Assembly: GCF_014901205.1 (NCBI RefSeq)
Contig: NZ_JACNMU010000002.1
Span: 478,251-542,250 of the forward strand
From: Meridianimarinicoccus sp. MJW13
GTDB lineage: Bacteria > Pseudomonadota > Alphaproteobacteria > Rhodobacterales > Rhodobacteraceae
Reading direction: 5' to 3'
Length of the DNA stretch: 64,000 nucleotides
Part shown: positions 34,270-46,634 of the stretch, piece by piece
Numbering within the stretch: position 1 is the stretch's first letter
Layout: every line of letters starts with the position of its first letter
The notes under the pieces: model-generated
What the model was told of the DNA's origin: nothing
What the model saw: the letters and a program-made list of their open reading frames with translations, nothing else
Database searches by the model: none
Position numbers and translations under genes: made by a program

Positions 34270-35403
34270 TCACGCGCCGCGCCAGATCCAGCCGCCGCCC
34301 AGCACTCGTGTGGAGCCGCTGTCATAGAACACGCAAGCCTGTCCCGGACTGACCCCTTCTTCGGGCGTCAGCAGTTCCACCTCGGCGGTGGTGTCCCCGG
34401 TGGGCCGCAGGATCGCCTCGCGCGGCGGGCGGGTCGAGCGGATCTTGGTTGAGACATGCCATTCCGCCCGGCTGGTGAAGGGAGCGTCGCCCAGCCAGTT
34501 GATCTCGCGCACCGGCACGATGCGGGTGCTCAGCGCCTCTTTCGGGCCGACCACGACGCGGCGGCTGTCGGGATCCAGCCGCACGACATACAGCGGTTCG
34601 CTCAGACCGCCGATTCCCAGACCCCGGCGTTGACCGATGGTGTAGTGAATCACCCCCCGGTGCTGGGCCAGCACATTGCCGTCCATGTCGACGATTTCAC
34701 CGGGATCGGCGGCCCCGGGCCGCAGTTTCTCGATCACGCTGGCGTAGTTGCCATCCGGCACGAAACAGATGTCCTGGCTGTCGGGCTTGTCCGCCACCGC
34801 CAGCCCGTATTTCGCCGCCAGCGCCCGTGTCGCATCCTTGGTTGGCAGGTGACCCAGCGGGAACCGCAGGTAGCTGAGCTGTTCCGGCGTGGTCGAGAAC
34901 AGGAAATAGCTCTGATCCCGCGCCGCATCGACGGCCGCATGCAACTCGGGCCCATGTGGGCCAACCTTGCGCTGGATGTAATGGCCAGTGGCCATGCAAT
35001 CGGCGTCCAGATCCTTGGCGGTTTCCAGAAGATCCTTGAACTTGACCCGCTCGTTGCAGCGGATGCAAGGCACCGGGGTCGCACCGCCCAGGTAGGCATC
35101 GGCGAATTCATCGATCACCGCTTCCTGGAAAATGTTCTCGTAATCAAGAACATAGTGCGGAAACCCCATTTCCTCGGCGACGCGGCGCGCATCGTGGATA
35201 TCGCGCCCGGCGCAACAGGCACCCTTCTTGGCCAGGGCCGCGCCGTGATCGTAAAGCTGCAGCGTGACGCCCACCACGTCATACCCGTCCTCAGCCAGTT
35301 GCGCGGCCACGACAGAGCTGTCCACGCCGCCCGACATGGCCACGACCACGCGGGTCTCGGCCTCGGGTTTGGCAAAGCCAAGGGAATTCAGGGTCTGGGT
35401 CAT
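34270..35403 (-). CDS. mnmA: tRNA-specific 2-thiouridylase MnmA
   Basis: MnmA thiolates U34 of tRNA Lys, Glu and Gln. The 377-residue protein has the ATP-binding PP-loop [15 protein letters not shown], the two catalytic cysteines ([13 protein letters not shown] and [11 protein letters not shown]), the TGHYIQR motif and GQRRGLGIG in the OB-like domain. The gene is divergent from sciP across 135 bases. Confidence 0.97.
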   Translation of the reverse strand: MTQTLNSLGFAKPEAETRVVVAMSGGVDSSVVAAQLAEDGYDVVGVTLQLYDHGAALAKKGACCAGRDIHDARRVAEEMGFPHYVLDYENIFQEAVIDEFADAYLGGATPVPCIRCNERVKFKDLLETAKDLDADCMATGHYIQRKVGPHGPELHAAVDAARDQSYFLFSTTPEQLSYLRFPLGHLPTKDATRALAAKYGLAVADKPDSQDICFVPDGNYASVIEKLRPGAADPGEIVDMDGNVLAQHRGVIHYTIGQRRGLGIGGLSEPLYVVRLDPDSRRVVVGPKEALSTRIVPVREINWLGDAPFTSRAEWHVSTKIRSTRPPREAILRPTGDTTAEVELLTPEEGVSPGQACVFYDSGSTRVLGGGWIWRGA

Positions 35404-35538
35404 ATGTCCGACATCTCGATTTCACGGGAACAGGCGCCAAAATATAGGAAAAGTGTAAGGACAAACAAGAGGGCGATTTCAGAGCCCATTAATATGCCCC
35501 GCGCACCATCTCTCACGTGGTTAGTGAGGGAAAAAGTT

Positions 35539-35817
35539 ATGTATCTCAAGAAAGTAGACGGTCCCCGTCTGGTCAAGCTGCCGGACGGATCTACCCTGTC
35601 GCGCGCCGATCTGCCGTCGGCCAGAACCCAGCGTTGGGTGGCGAGTCGCAAGGCAACGGTTGTCAAGGCGGTCAAATTCGGCCTTCTTACTCGGGACGAG
35701 GCCAAGTCTCGATACCATCTGTCCGACGACGAACTTGAAAGTTGGGCGATGGCCGTGGACCGGTTCGGCGAAGATGCTCTGAAGACCACAAGCTTGCAGA
35801 AATACAGACAAGTTTAG
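35539..35817 (+). CDS. sciP: SciP-like (DUF1153) transcription cofactor
   Basis: SciP is a small helix-turn-helix protein that binds CtrA at promoters and blocks CtrA-dependent transcription in Caulobacter. The 92-residue product matches the family along its length: VKLPDGSTLSRADLPSARTQRWVASRKATVVKAVKFGLLT, then DEAKSRYHLSDDELESWAMAVDRFG and the end LQKYRQV. ATG 35539 has GAGGG upstream; the frame is open further left but without a ribosome binding site. ctrA follows 93 bases downstream, which strongly supports the assignment. Confidence 0.9.
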   Translation: MYLKKVDGPRLVKLPDGSTLSRADLPSARTQRWVASRKATVVKAVKFGLLTRDEAKSRYHLSDDELESWAMAVDRFGEDALKTTSLQKYRQV

Positions 35818-35853
35818 GGGTATCCGTCGGCAGGTCGGCGAAAGTAACGCGCA

Positions 35854-35880
35854 GTTAACGATACTTGGTCACGTTAACCG
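35854..35880 (+). promoter_or_regulatory. Two GTTAAC half-sites in the ctrA promoter region
   Basis: GTTAACG (35854-35860) and CGTTAACCG (35872-35880), 19 bases from start to start, 30-57 bases upstream of ctrA. TTAAC is the CtrA half-site. The full TTAA-N7-TTAA spacing is absent, so autoregulation by CtrA is possible but not certain. Confidence 0.45.
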
Positions 35881-35910
35881 TATTACGGTAGCTGTTGCGG
35901 AGGGCTCAAA

Positions 35911-36618
35911 ATGCGTGTGCTGCTGGTCGAGGATGACCCGACGATCTCGAAAAGCATCGAACTGATGCTGACCCATGCCAATCTGAACGTGTATTCCACG
36001 GATTTGGGGGAGGAAGGGGTCGATCTCGCGAAGCTGTACGATTACGACCTGATCCTTCTTGATCTGAACCTGCCGGACATGAACGGGCACGAGGTCTTGC
36101 GCCAGTTGCGCATGGCCAAGGTTGAAACGCCGATCCTGATCCTGTCGGGGGCCGACGATACCGAGAACAAGATCAAGGGGTTCGGCTTTGGTGCGGATGA
36201 CTATCTGACCAAACCGTTCCACCGCGAGGAACTGATTGCCCGCATCCATGCCATCGTGCGCCGGTCCAAGGGGCATTCCCATTCGCTGATCCGGACCGGG
36301 AAGATCACGGTCAATCTGGATGCCAAGACCGTTGCGGCGGGCGAAACCCCGGTGCATCTGACCGGCAAGGAATACCAGATGCTGGAGTTGCTTTCGCTGC
36401 GCAAGGGCACCACCCTGACCAAGGAGATGTTCCTCAACCATCTTTATGGCGGCATGGACGAGCCCGAGTTGAAGATCATCGACGTGTTTATCTGCAAGCT
36501 GCGCAAGAAGCTCAGCCAGGCCACCGGCGGCGACAACTACATCGAAACCGTCTGGGGCCGGGGCTATGTGCTGCGCGACCCCGAAACCGACGCGGCGACG
36601 CTTGCGCTTCAGGCGTAG
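35911..36618 (+). CDS. ctrA: Cell cycle response regulator CtrA
   Basis: CtrA is the OmpR-type master regulator of motility, gene transfer agent and division genes in alphaproteobacteria. The 235-residue product has a receiver domain ([20 protein letters not shown], phosphoacceptor Asp51 in [13 protein letters not shown], Lys in [10 protein letters not shown]) and a winged-helix output domain from about 125 ([40 protein letters not shown]). The C-terminus LQA differs from the double-alanine degradation tag of Caulobacter CtrA. Confidence 0.97.
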   Translation: MRVLLVEDDPTISKSIELMLTHANLNVYSTDLGEEGVDLAKLYDYDLILLDLNLPDMNGHEVLRQLRMAKVETPILILSGADDTENKIKGFGFGADDYLTKPFHREELIARIHAIVRRSKGHSHSLIRTGKITVNLDAKTVAAGETPVHLTGKEYQMLELLSLRKGTTLTKEMFLNHLYGGMDEPELKIIDVFICKLRKKLSQATGGDNYIETVWGRGYVLRDPETDAATLALQA

Positions 36619-36628
36619 GCCACGGTGA

Positions 36629-40893
<4,265 letters not shown>

Positions 40894-40896
40894 CCC

Positions 40897-40929
40897 TTTC
40901 TTCTTGGACCAAATACTCCCGCCGGAGGC
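40897..40929 (-). repeat. Dispersed intergenic repeat, copy 3
   Basis: On the minus strand GCCTCCGGCGGGAGTATTT (40928-40910) is followed by GGTCCAAGAAGAAA. It begins 3 bases after the recG stop and lies just upstream of the LexA-box promoter, in opposite orientation to recG. Confidence 0.7.
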
Positions 40930-40968
40930 ATGAAATCTGCCCGGTCCGATCTTCGTGTTCCGTTAAAT

Positions 40969-40983
40969 GTTCCTAAAAAGTTC
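40969..40983 (+). promoter_or_regulatory. LexA (SOS) box 1
   Basis: GTTCCTAAAAAGTTC fits the alphaproteobacterial LexA site GTTC-N7-GTTC exactly. A third GTTC lies 8 bases upstream (40957). A -35-like TTTACA (40984) abuts the box. Confidence 0.75.
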
Positions 40984-41001
40984 TTTACACGACTCGGAAT
41001 G

Positions 41002-41016
41002 GAACATACCAAGAAC
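41002..41016 (+). promoter_or_regulatory. LexA (SOS) box 2
   Basis: GAACATACCAAGAAC is GAAC-N7-GAAC, the same LexA site on the other strand. It lies 18 bases after box 1 and 28 bases before the start codon of the small membrane protein, where it would cover the promoter or transcription start. Confidence 0.75.
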
Positions 41017-41044
41017 ATATCAGATGTGACCGGAGGGAACCCCG

Positions 41045-41176
41045 ATGATCCAGGATGTCAGAACCGCGCTGAACCGCTCGTCTCAGACGCTTTGGAAAGA
41101 TCTCGTCGGTGTTGCCGCTCTCGGTGTGACCTTTGTGTCGCTCCTCCACCTGCCGGCATTGCTTGCCACGTTCTGA
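41045..41176 (+). CDS. SOS-controlled small inner-membrane protein (43 residues)
   Basis: I do not recognise the family. The 43-residue product starts MIQDVRTALNRSSQTLWKD, a polar, possibly amphipathic stretch, and continues into one hydrophobic helix (LVGVAALGVTFVSLLHLPALLATF) that reaches the C-terminus, so it is a small single-pass membrane protein. GGAGGG (41032-41037) gives a strong ribosome binding site 7 bases ahead of ATG 41045. Two perfect LexA boxes lie upstream, and a strong terminator follows at 41267. In Caulobacter the SOS response induces small membrane proteins (SidA, DidA) that stop cell division through FtsW/FtsN; a similar job here is an inference from promoter and topology only. 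Confidence 0.75.
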   Translation: MIQDVRTALNRSSQTLWKDLVGVAALGVTFVSLLHLPALLATF

Positions 41177-41266
41177 TCTGCCTGCGAGACCGGAAAATTC
41201 CATCCCCAATGGTCCGCCCGGTTCGGTCCTGCCCGTCCGAACCCGGCTCCGGTACCGCCCTTACTT

Positions 41267-41308
41267 ACGCCGCCTCCCAGAGCCCGGGAGTGCGGCGTTT
41301 TCTTTTTT
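41267..41308 (+). terminator. Rho-independent terminator after the small SOS gene
   Basis: ACGCCGC-CTCCC (41267-41278) pairs with GGGAG and, after one bulged T, GCGGCGT (41286-41298), with a 7-base loop, followed by TTTTCTTTTTT. It can also serve the reverse IscU-like gene only weakly. 41177-41266 shows no further gene. Confidence 0.85.
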
Positions 41309-41334
41309 GGAACAGTCTGTTGCGGTGAAAAGTG

Positions 41335-41784
41335 TCAGGCGCTGACGGTCTTGCCGCTGGCTTCGATGGCTTGCAGCGTCGCATCAAGGCTCAGCAGGAT
41401 CGAGGCATGGCGGTTGGTATAATCCCGCGCGGCCATCAGCACCTCAAGCCCGTCGAAAGGCGCATCCGGGGCCGGGGCGTTCTGCTTCAGCATGGCGGCC
41501 AGTTGCGCACGGGCCCTGGCGACCTGTGCGGGCGTTGTGCCCAGAATGCCCGCCCCCACAACCGAAGCCGCAGCCTGCCCCAGGGCGCAGGCCTTCACGT
41601 CCTGCGCGAAGCGGCTGATCCGCCCGTCGTCCAGATCCAGATCGACCGTCACCACCGACCCGCACAGCGGCGCGCGCACCCTGGCCGTGCCCATGGGGGC
41701 CTCCAGCCGGCCCAGATGCGGAATGTCGGCGGCCAGCGCCAGAATGCGCTTGGAATAGAGATTGATCAGGTCGCTTTCGGCCAT
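41335..41784 (-). CDS. IscU/NifU-like iron-sulfur scaffold protein with only two of three cysteines
   Basis: IscU-type proteins assemble iron-sulfur clusters on three cysteines. The 149-residue product aligns with the fold: SDLINLYSKRILALAADIPHLG, then GTARVRAPLCGSVVTVDLDLDDGRI (Cys41), QDVKACALGQAAAS (Cys66) and TNRHASILLSLDATLQAI near the end. The last block matches the HCS-type motif of IscU, but the cysteine is Ala127, and the aspartate normally after the first cysteine (CGD) is a serine. It may have another role or use a partner ligand. A strong GAGGAG site precedes ATG 41784. The gene is divergent from hisI. Confidence 0.8.
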   Translation of the reverse strand: MAESDLINLYSKRILALAADIPHLGRLEAPMGTARVRAPLCGSVVTVDLDLDDGRISRFAQDVKACALGQAAASVVGAGILGTTPAQVARARAQLAAMLKQNAPAPDAPFDGLEVLMAARDYTNRHASILLSLDATLQAIEASGKTVSA

Positions 41785-41851
41785 CGCGGCTTTTCTCCTC
41801 TGGGCGTCCCGGATACATAGCCCCCCAGATCGCCCGCGCAAAGGACCCGTG

Positions 41852-42211
41852 ATGAAATTCGACCCCGCAAGCCTGCGCTTCGATGCGCAGGGCCTGATCC
41901 CCGCCATTGCCCAGGACATCGACACGCGCGAAGTTCTGATGATGGCCTGGATGAATGAGGCCAGCATCCGGCGCACCCTTGAGGGCGGGCATGTCACCTA
42001 TTGGTCGCGCTCGCGGCAGGCGTTCTGGGCCAAGGGCGAAAGTTCGGGCCATGTGCAGACCCTGGTCGAGATGCGCTTCGATTGCGACCGCGATTGCCTG
42101 CTGATGCTGGTCCGGCAGGAAGGCCCGGCCTGTCACACCAACCGCCGGACGTGTTTCTACACCGCCGTCCGGGACGGGGCGGAAGTCGAACTGATGGGGC
42201 GGCTCGGCTAG
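41852..42211 (+). CDS. hisI: Phosphoribosyl-AMP cyclohydrolase
   Basis: HisI opens the purine ring in the third step of histidine synthesis. The 119-residue product has the family blocks QDIDTREVLMMAWMNEASI, TYWSRSRQAFWAKGESSGH, and the zinc/magnesium ligands DCDRD (Asp/Cys/Asp) with CHTNRRTCFYTAV. No pyrophosphohydrolase domain is fused. ATG 41852 starts the domain. Other his genes are not in the window. Confidence 0.97.
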   Translation: MKFDPASLRFDAQGLIPAIAQDIDTREVLMMAWMNEASIRRTLEGGHVTYWSRSRQAFWAKGESSGHVQTLVEMRFDCDRDCLLMLVRQEGPACHTNRRTCFYTAVRDGAEVELMGRLG

Positions 42212-43056
42212 AGCCCGACCATCCGCCGGATATCGGCGGGCGTCCGGCCCTCGGCGCGAAACAGCGCAATGGCACGGGCGTCGTCGCGCTTGGCCAGCCG
42301 TTTCCCGGCGGCGTCGCGGATCAGACGGTGATGGTGATAGACCGGGCGGGGCAGGCCCAGCAGGTCTTGCAGCACAAGATGAATCGCCGTGGCCTCGGCC
42401 AGATCCACGCCGCGCACCACATGGGTGATGCCCTGATCGGCGTCATCCACCACCACCGACAGGTGATAGGAGGTGCCCATGCCGCGCCGTGCCAGCACCA
42501 CGTCGCCGACCTGGGTTGTCAGATGTTCGGCGGTAAAGCGGGTCGGACCTGCGTCGATGCCGGTCTCGCTAAAGCTCCAGTCCGACGCCCCCAGATACGC
42601 CAGTGCCGCGGCCATGTTCAGGCGCAGCACGGCGTCCTGCGGGCGTGGTCCCCGTGGCGGGTGCGCCGGGCGGCAGGTGCCGGGATAGACCGGGCCGTCG
42701 GGACCATAGGCGGGTGCGCCTTCCTGCGGGGCCGACAGCGCCTCGACGATGTCACGCCGGGTGCAGGTGCAGGGGTACAGCAGCCCGGCGTTCCACAGGC
42801 GGTCCAATGCCAGCGCATAGGCATCCATCCGGTCTGACTGCCGCATCACCGGCTCGGGCCAGTCCAGCTCCAGCCAGCGTAGATCGTCGTAGATCTGCGC
42901 CTCCCATTCAGGACGGGCGCGGCTTTGGTCGATGTCCTCGATCCGCAGCAGAAAGGTGCCGCCCACGGTCCGCGCCAGATTATCGGCGACCAGCGCCGAA
43001 AACGCATGGCCCAGATGCAGAGGGCCGGTCGGAGAAGGGGCAAAACGCGTGCGCAT
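42208..43056 (-). CDS. gluQ: Glutamyl-Q tRNA(Asp) synthetase
   Basis: GluQ attaches glutamate to the queuosine base of tRNA-Asp. The 282-residue product looks like the catalytic half of glutamyl-tRNA synthetase: TRFAPSPTGPLHLGH (HIGH-type motif), RIEDIDQSRARPEW, zinc-ligand cysteines YPCTCTR...CRPAH, and the KRLAKRDDA (KMSKS-type) motif near the end. It lacks an anticodon-binding domain, which separates it from gltX. Its stop codon overlaps the hisI stop as the palindrome CTAG. Confidence 0.95.
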   Translation of the reverse strand: MRTRFAPSPTGPLHLGHAFSALVADNLARTVGGTFLLRIEDIDQSRARPEWEAQIYDDLRWLELDWPEPVMRQSDRMDAYALALDRLWNAGLLYPCTCTRRDIVEALSAPQEGAPAYGPDGPVYPGTCRPAHPPRGPRPQDAVLRLNMAAALAYLGASDWSFSETGIDAGPTRFTAEHLTTQVGDVVLARRGMGTSYHLSVVVDDADQGITHVVRGVDLAEATAIHLVLQDLLGLPRPVYHHHRLIRDAAGKRLAKRDDARAIALFRAEGRTPADIRRMVGL

Positions 43057-43123
43057 GGGGCCTGACTACGCCGCCCCGCGCCACTTGGCCAGACGGTCGG
43101 AACCCTGTTGCCGCGACCGCCGG

Positions 43124-43324
43124 TCAGCGGCCTTCGCGCATGATTTTCGCGGTGCCCGACTGGTGGATCAGGAACCACGCCAGGATGATGAACATCGGAT
43201 GGGTCAGCCCGCCCGAGAAGATCAGCGCCGGAATCCAGATCAGGAAGGTGACGATGGCAACGAAGGGCCGCCCGGCGATCAGGATCGACAGCGGCGGCAG
43301 CAGAATGGCAAGGATATAGTTCAT
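43124..43324 (-). CDS. Small membrane protein of the YqaE/Pmp3 family
   Basis: Pmp3/YqaE proteins are very small bilayer proteins linked to salt and membrane stress. The 66-residue product has two hydrophobic helices: YILAILLPPLSILIAG and FVAIVTFLIWIPALIFSG, then THPMFIILAWFLIHQSG. The LPP and the final FLIH motifs fit the family. Length is normal. The start has AGGAC upstream. It stands alone. Confidence 0.8.
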   Translation of the reverse strand: MNYILAILLPPLSILIAGRPFVAIVTFLIWIPALIFSGGLTHPMFIILAWFLIHQSGTAKIMREGR

Positions 43325-43399
43325 CGGACGTCCTGTTGAGTGAAGTTAATCAGCGTTACATTCAAGCTTAGGCACCGCGGTCCCGATCTTCAAGCCAGC

Positions 43400-43948
43400 C
43401 TATGCCGCATCCTGATCCGCCGTTGTCTTGCGCCGTCTGGACCTGACCAGAGCCAGCCCGCCAAAACCGGTCAAAAGCGCAGGCAAGGCGGCGGGAAGCG
43501 GGGTTTCCGTGATTTCCTTGGAAGATGTTGTTGGCTTGTACCGGTAGTACACCGTATCGGCCCCGTTTCCTTCGGCATTGTTGACGAGCAAGGTGATCGT
43601 CAAAAAGTCGCTTCCCGTGAAGGTTCCCCCCCACAAATTATACAATCGGTTTCTGTCGGTATACGATACGTTCTCGAACGGTGGGACCTTGTTGGTCACC
43701 GGAACAAACACGTGCTGTGGGAAGTGGCGTGACTTGCGAAGCTGGATGTGGAAGTCCGATACTTCAGTTTGATCGTAATTGCTCAGCACGATCTTGAAGA
43801 TGCCCGGTCGCTTCTCCGGCGTTTGATAGGTCATCCATTCCGACCACATGTCCGGGTGGTCGATGTCAATCGTCGTTGTGGCAAGTACCGGCGCGCCGAA
43901 GCAAATCATCGCGCCGGTCAGCGCGGCTTTCAGTATTGAAGAATGCAC
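43400..43948 (-). CDS. Secreted protein with a VPLPA-CTERM-like sorting signal
   Basis: I do not recognise the mature domain. The 182-residue product has a signal peptide (MHSSILKAALTGAMICFGAPVLA) and a beta-rich middle (IFKIVLSNYDQTEVSDFHIQLRKSRHFPQHVFVPV). The last 30 residues are a sorting signal: TPLPAALPALLTGFGGLALVRSRRRK, that is a PLPA motif, a hydrophobic helix and an arginine cluster, recognised by exosortase XrtD-type enzymes. The protein is thus probably processed and attached at the cell surface. The exosortase gene is not in the window. Base composition looks slightly lower in GC than the neighbours. Confidence 0.85.
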   Translation of the reverse strand: MHSSILKAALTGAMICFGAPVLATTTIDIDHPDMWSEWMTYQTPEKRPGIFKIVLSNYDQTEVSDFHIQLRKSRHFPQHVFVPVTNKVPPFENVSYTDRNRLYNLWGGTFTGSDFLTITLLVNNAEGNGADTVYYRYKPTTSSKEITETPLPAALPALLTGFGGLALVRSRRRKTTADQDAA

Positions 43949-44050
43949 TTTCAGGTCTCCTGGTCAGTGCCGCTGGATAGCACAATACATCCTCTGATTG
44001 TATGCCGACCCTGACAACCGCTTTTCAGGAACAGCAATCTGCCTTGCGCG

Positions 44051-45391
44051 CTAGTCTGTTGTTCCCAGCCACTTTAGCCAAAGCTCTTTTGCCCGATCTG
44101 TATAGGCCTTGTAGCGCGCGGGGCGGTTCTTGCGGCCGCCTTTCAGATCAACCGGCGGGAACAGGCCAAAATTCACGTTCATCGGCTGGAAGGTCTTGGC
44201 CTCGGCCCCGCCTGAAATATGGGTGATCAGCGCGCCTGTGGCAGTTTCGGGGGGCGGAGTGTCCACGGTTTCCCCCTTGATTTCGGCAGCCGCCAGACGA
44301 CCCGCCAAAAGGCCCATGGCGGCGCTTTCGACATAGCCCTCGACGCCGGTGATCTGTCCGGCAAAGCGGATGTTCGGCTTGGATTTCAACCGCATCTGCC
44401 CGTCCAGCAGCGTCGGAGAGTTGATGAAGGTGTTGCGGTGAATGCCGCCCAGACGGGCAAAGCGCGCCTCTTCCAGTCCGGGGATCATCCGCAGCACCTC
44501 GGTCTGGGCGCCGTATTTCATCTTGGTCTGGAAGCCGACGATGTTGAACAGCGTGCCAAGCGCATTGTCGCGGCGCAACTGCACGATGGCATGGGCCTTG
44601 ATGTCCGGCTGGTGCGGATTGGTCAGGCCCACCGGTTTCATCGGGCCGTGGCGCAGGGTTTCGCGGCCGCGTTCGGCCATCACCTCGATCGGCAGGCAGC
44701 CGTCGAAATACTTGGCGGTTTCGCCGTCGTGAAACTCGGTCTTCTCGGCGGCCAGAAGGGCGTCGATGAAAGCTTCATAGGTGTCGCGGTCCATCGGGCA
44801 GTTCAGATAGGCGGTGCGCTCGGCCTCGGTCTCGCCCTTGTCATAGCGGCTTTGGAACCACGCCTTGGACATGTCGATGCTGTCGGCGTGGATGATCGGG
44901 GCGATGGCGTCGAAAAAGGCCAGCGCATCGGCGCCGGTCTCGGCCTGAATCGCTGCGGCCAGCCCGCCCGAGGTCAGCGGGCCGGTGGCAATGATCCAAT
45001 GGCCGTCGTCGGGCAGGGCGGTGATCTCGCCATATTCGACCGAGATCAGCGGATGCGCCTTCAGCTTGGCGGTGACCGTTTCGGCAAAGGGCTCGCGATC
45101 CACGGCCAGCGCGCCGCCCGCCGGGATCCGGTGCGTATCGGCGGTGGCCATGATCAGCCCGCCCGCCTGACGCATTTCCCAGTGCAGCAGCCCCACGGCG
45201 TTCTGTTCGCTGTCGTCCGAGCGGAAGGAGTTCGAGCAGACCATTTCGCCCAGATTGCCGGTCTGATGGGCAAAGGTGCCGACCTTGGGCCGCATTTCGT
45301 GAAGGGTGACGGGCACGCCAAGATTGGCGGCCTGCCACGCGGCCTCGGAGCCGGCCATGCCGCCGCCGATGATGTGAAGTGTCTCTGTCAT
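44051..45391 (-). CDS. trmFO: Methylenetetrahydrofolate-tRNA-(uracil-5-)-methyltransferase TrmFO
   Basis: TrmFO makes ribothymidine at position 54 of tRNA using folate and FAD. The 446-residue protein has the N-terminal FAD motif [27 protein letters not shown] with a functional cysteine, [23 protein letters not shown], and [15 protein letters not shown]. It replaces TrmA in many alphaproteobacteria. It starts near a divergent-free gap after the murein transglycosylase gene; the terminus is convergent-free, with no terminator seen. Confidence 0.97.
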   Translation of the reverse strand: MTETLHIIGGGMAGSEAAWQAANLGVPVTLHEMRPKVGTFAHQTGNLGEMVCSNSFRSDDSEQNAVGLLHWEMRQAGGLIMATADTHRIPAGGALAVDREPFAETVTAKLKAHPLISVEYGEITALPDDGHWIIATGPLTSGGLAAAIQAETGADALAFFDAIAPIIHADSIDMSKAWFQSRYDKGETEAERTAYLNCPMDRDTYEAFIDALLAAEKTEFHDGETAKYFDGCLPIEVMAERGRETLRHGPMKPVGLTNPHQPDIKAHAIVQLRRDNALGTLFNIVGFQTKMKYGAQTEVLRMIPGLEEARFARLGGIHRNTFINSPTLLDGQMRLKSKPNIRFAGQITGVEGYVESAAMGLLAGRLAAAEIKGETVDTPPPETATGALITHISGGAEAKTFQPMNVNFGLFPPVDLKGGRKNRPARYKAYTDRAKELWLKWLGTTD

Positions 45392-45418
45392 GGCGCCGAC
45401 ATAGGGGGAAAGTGCCGT

Positions 45419-46558
45419 TTAGCCAAGACTTGCCAGCAGGGCCTTTGACGGTTCCCCGGTCACCGGCAGACCCCGGTTCTGCTGATAGTCCCGGATCGCC
45501 TGAATGGAGTTCGGGCCGATCACGCCATCGCTGCCGCCGGTGTCAAAGCCGCGGGCTGTGAGGCCCTCCTGCAGGGCAATGCGATCGTCCTTGGTCAGCC
45601 CGTATTCATCGGGTGGAAAGCTGCCGCGCAGGGGGCCGGCGCCGCCGATCCGGTCCGACAGAAGCCCGACGCCAAGCGCGTAGGCGTCCGAGTTGTTGTA
45701 GCGTTTGATCACGTTGAAATTGCGGGTGACGACGAATTTCGGTCCGCCGGCCTGCGGCTGGATCGTGCGCCCCGACGGCGTGCCCGGCACCCCGGCCTCG
45801 CCGCCCCATTTCAGGCCCTTGGTCCAGCCGTTGCGCGCCAGATAAGCGGCGGTCGAAGCCAGCGCGTCGCTGGGATCGTCAGACCAGATATCGCGGCGGC
45901 CATCGCCGGTGTAGTCCACGGCAAAGGCCTGGTACGAGGTCGGGATGAACTGGGTATGTCCCATGGCCCCGGCCCAGCTTCCGGTCATGTTGTTGGCAGC
46001 GATATCGCCGTTCTGGATGATCTTCAGCGCCGCGATCAACTGTTTCTCGAAGAAGGCACCGCGCCGCCCGTCATAGGCCAGCGTCGAGGTGGCCGAGATC
46101 ACCGGCACATCGCCGCGCCGCTCGCCATAATAGCTTTCCAGCCCCCAGATCGCCGTGATGATGGTGGCATCGACGCCATAGGTGCTGGCAATGGCATTCA
46201 ACGTGCTGCGATGGCGGGCATAGGCCGCGCGGCCTTTCGAGACCCGCTCGTCCGAGACGGCGATGGACAGGTAGTCTTCAAGGCTGCGCTTGAATTCGGT
46301 CTGGTTGCGATCCCGTTTGACGACCCCCGGCAAGTAACCCGCGCCCCGGAACCCGGCATCAAGGGTCGCGGTCGTGATCCCCTGCGCCCGTGCCCGACCA
46401 CGAAACCCCGAAACCCAGGCGTCATAGGCGGCATTGGGGACCGGTTTCAGATCGGCGGAAAGCCCGCTGGAGGCGCGCGATTGCGGGATGGAGGAACTGC
46501 ATCCGGCAAGGCCGAGAGCAGCCAGCCCAAGGCCAAAGGAACGACGGGATATGTGCAT
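45419..46558 (-). CDS. MltB-like lytic murein transglycosylase lipoprotein
   Basis: Lytic transglycosylases cut peptidoglycan glycan strands. The 379-residue protein has an N-terminal signal [20 protein letters not shown] that combines a twin-arginine motif with a lipobox (Cys20). The SLT_2 catalytic domain follows (about residues 75-305), with the active glutamate in [12 protein letters not shown] and the family block [24 protein letters not shown]-terminal peptidoglycan-binding domain ([35 protein letters not shown]) ends the protein. ATG 46558 was chosen because a longer in-frame start would hide the signal. It lies between trmFO and xerD. Confidence 0.93.
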   Translation of the reverse strand: MHISRRSFGLGLAALGLAGCSSSIPQSRASSGLSADLKPVPNAAYDAWVSGFRGRARAQGITTATLDAGFRGAGYLPGVVKRDRNQTEFKRSLEDYLSIAVSDERVSKGRAAYARHRSTLNAIASTYGVDATIITAIWGLESYYGERRGDVPVISATSTLAYDGRRGAFFEKQLIAALKIIQNGDIAANNMTGSWAGAMGHTQFIPTSYQAFAVDYTGDGRRDIWSDDPSDALASTAAYLARNGWTKGLKWGGEAGVPGTPSGRTIQPQAGGPKFVVTRNFNVIKRYNNSDAYALGVGLLSDRIGGAGPLRGSFPPDEYGLTKDDRIALQEGLTARGFDTGGSDGVIGPNSIQAIRDYQQNRGLPVTGEPSKALLASLG

Positions 46559-46634
46559 GGGTCTGCTCGGACGATTGTTTGCGTTCCGGCTCACACTAAT
46601 GCTTCGCGGCGGGCTGGCAATGGCCGTGGGCCGT

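Noticed and set aside
35854..35880. Full CtrA box (TTAA-N7-TTAA)
   Set aside because: The two TTAA units are separated by 15 bases, not 7; only half-sites are claimed.
43949..44050. Imperfect inverted repeat around ATACA/TGTAT upstream of the VPLPA-CTERM gene
   Set aside because: Only 5 bp of pairing; chance is likely.
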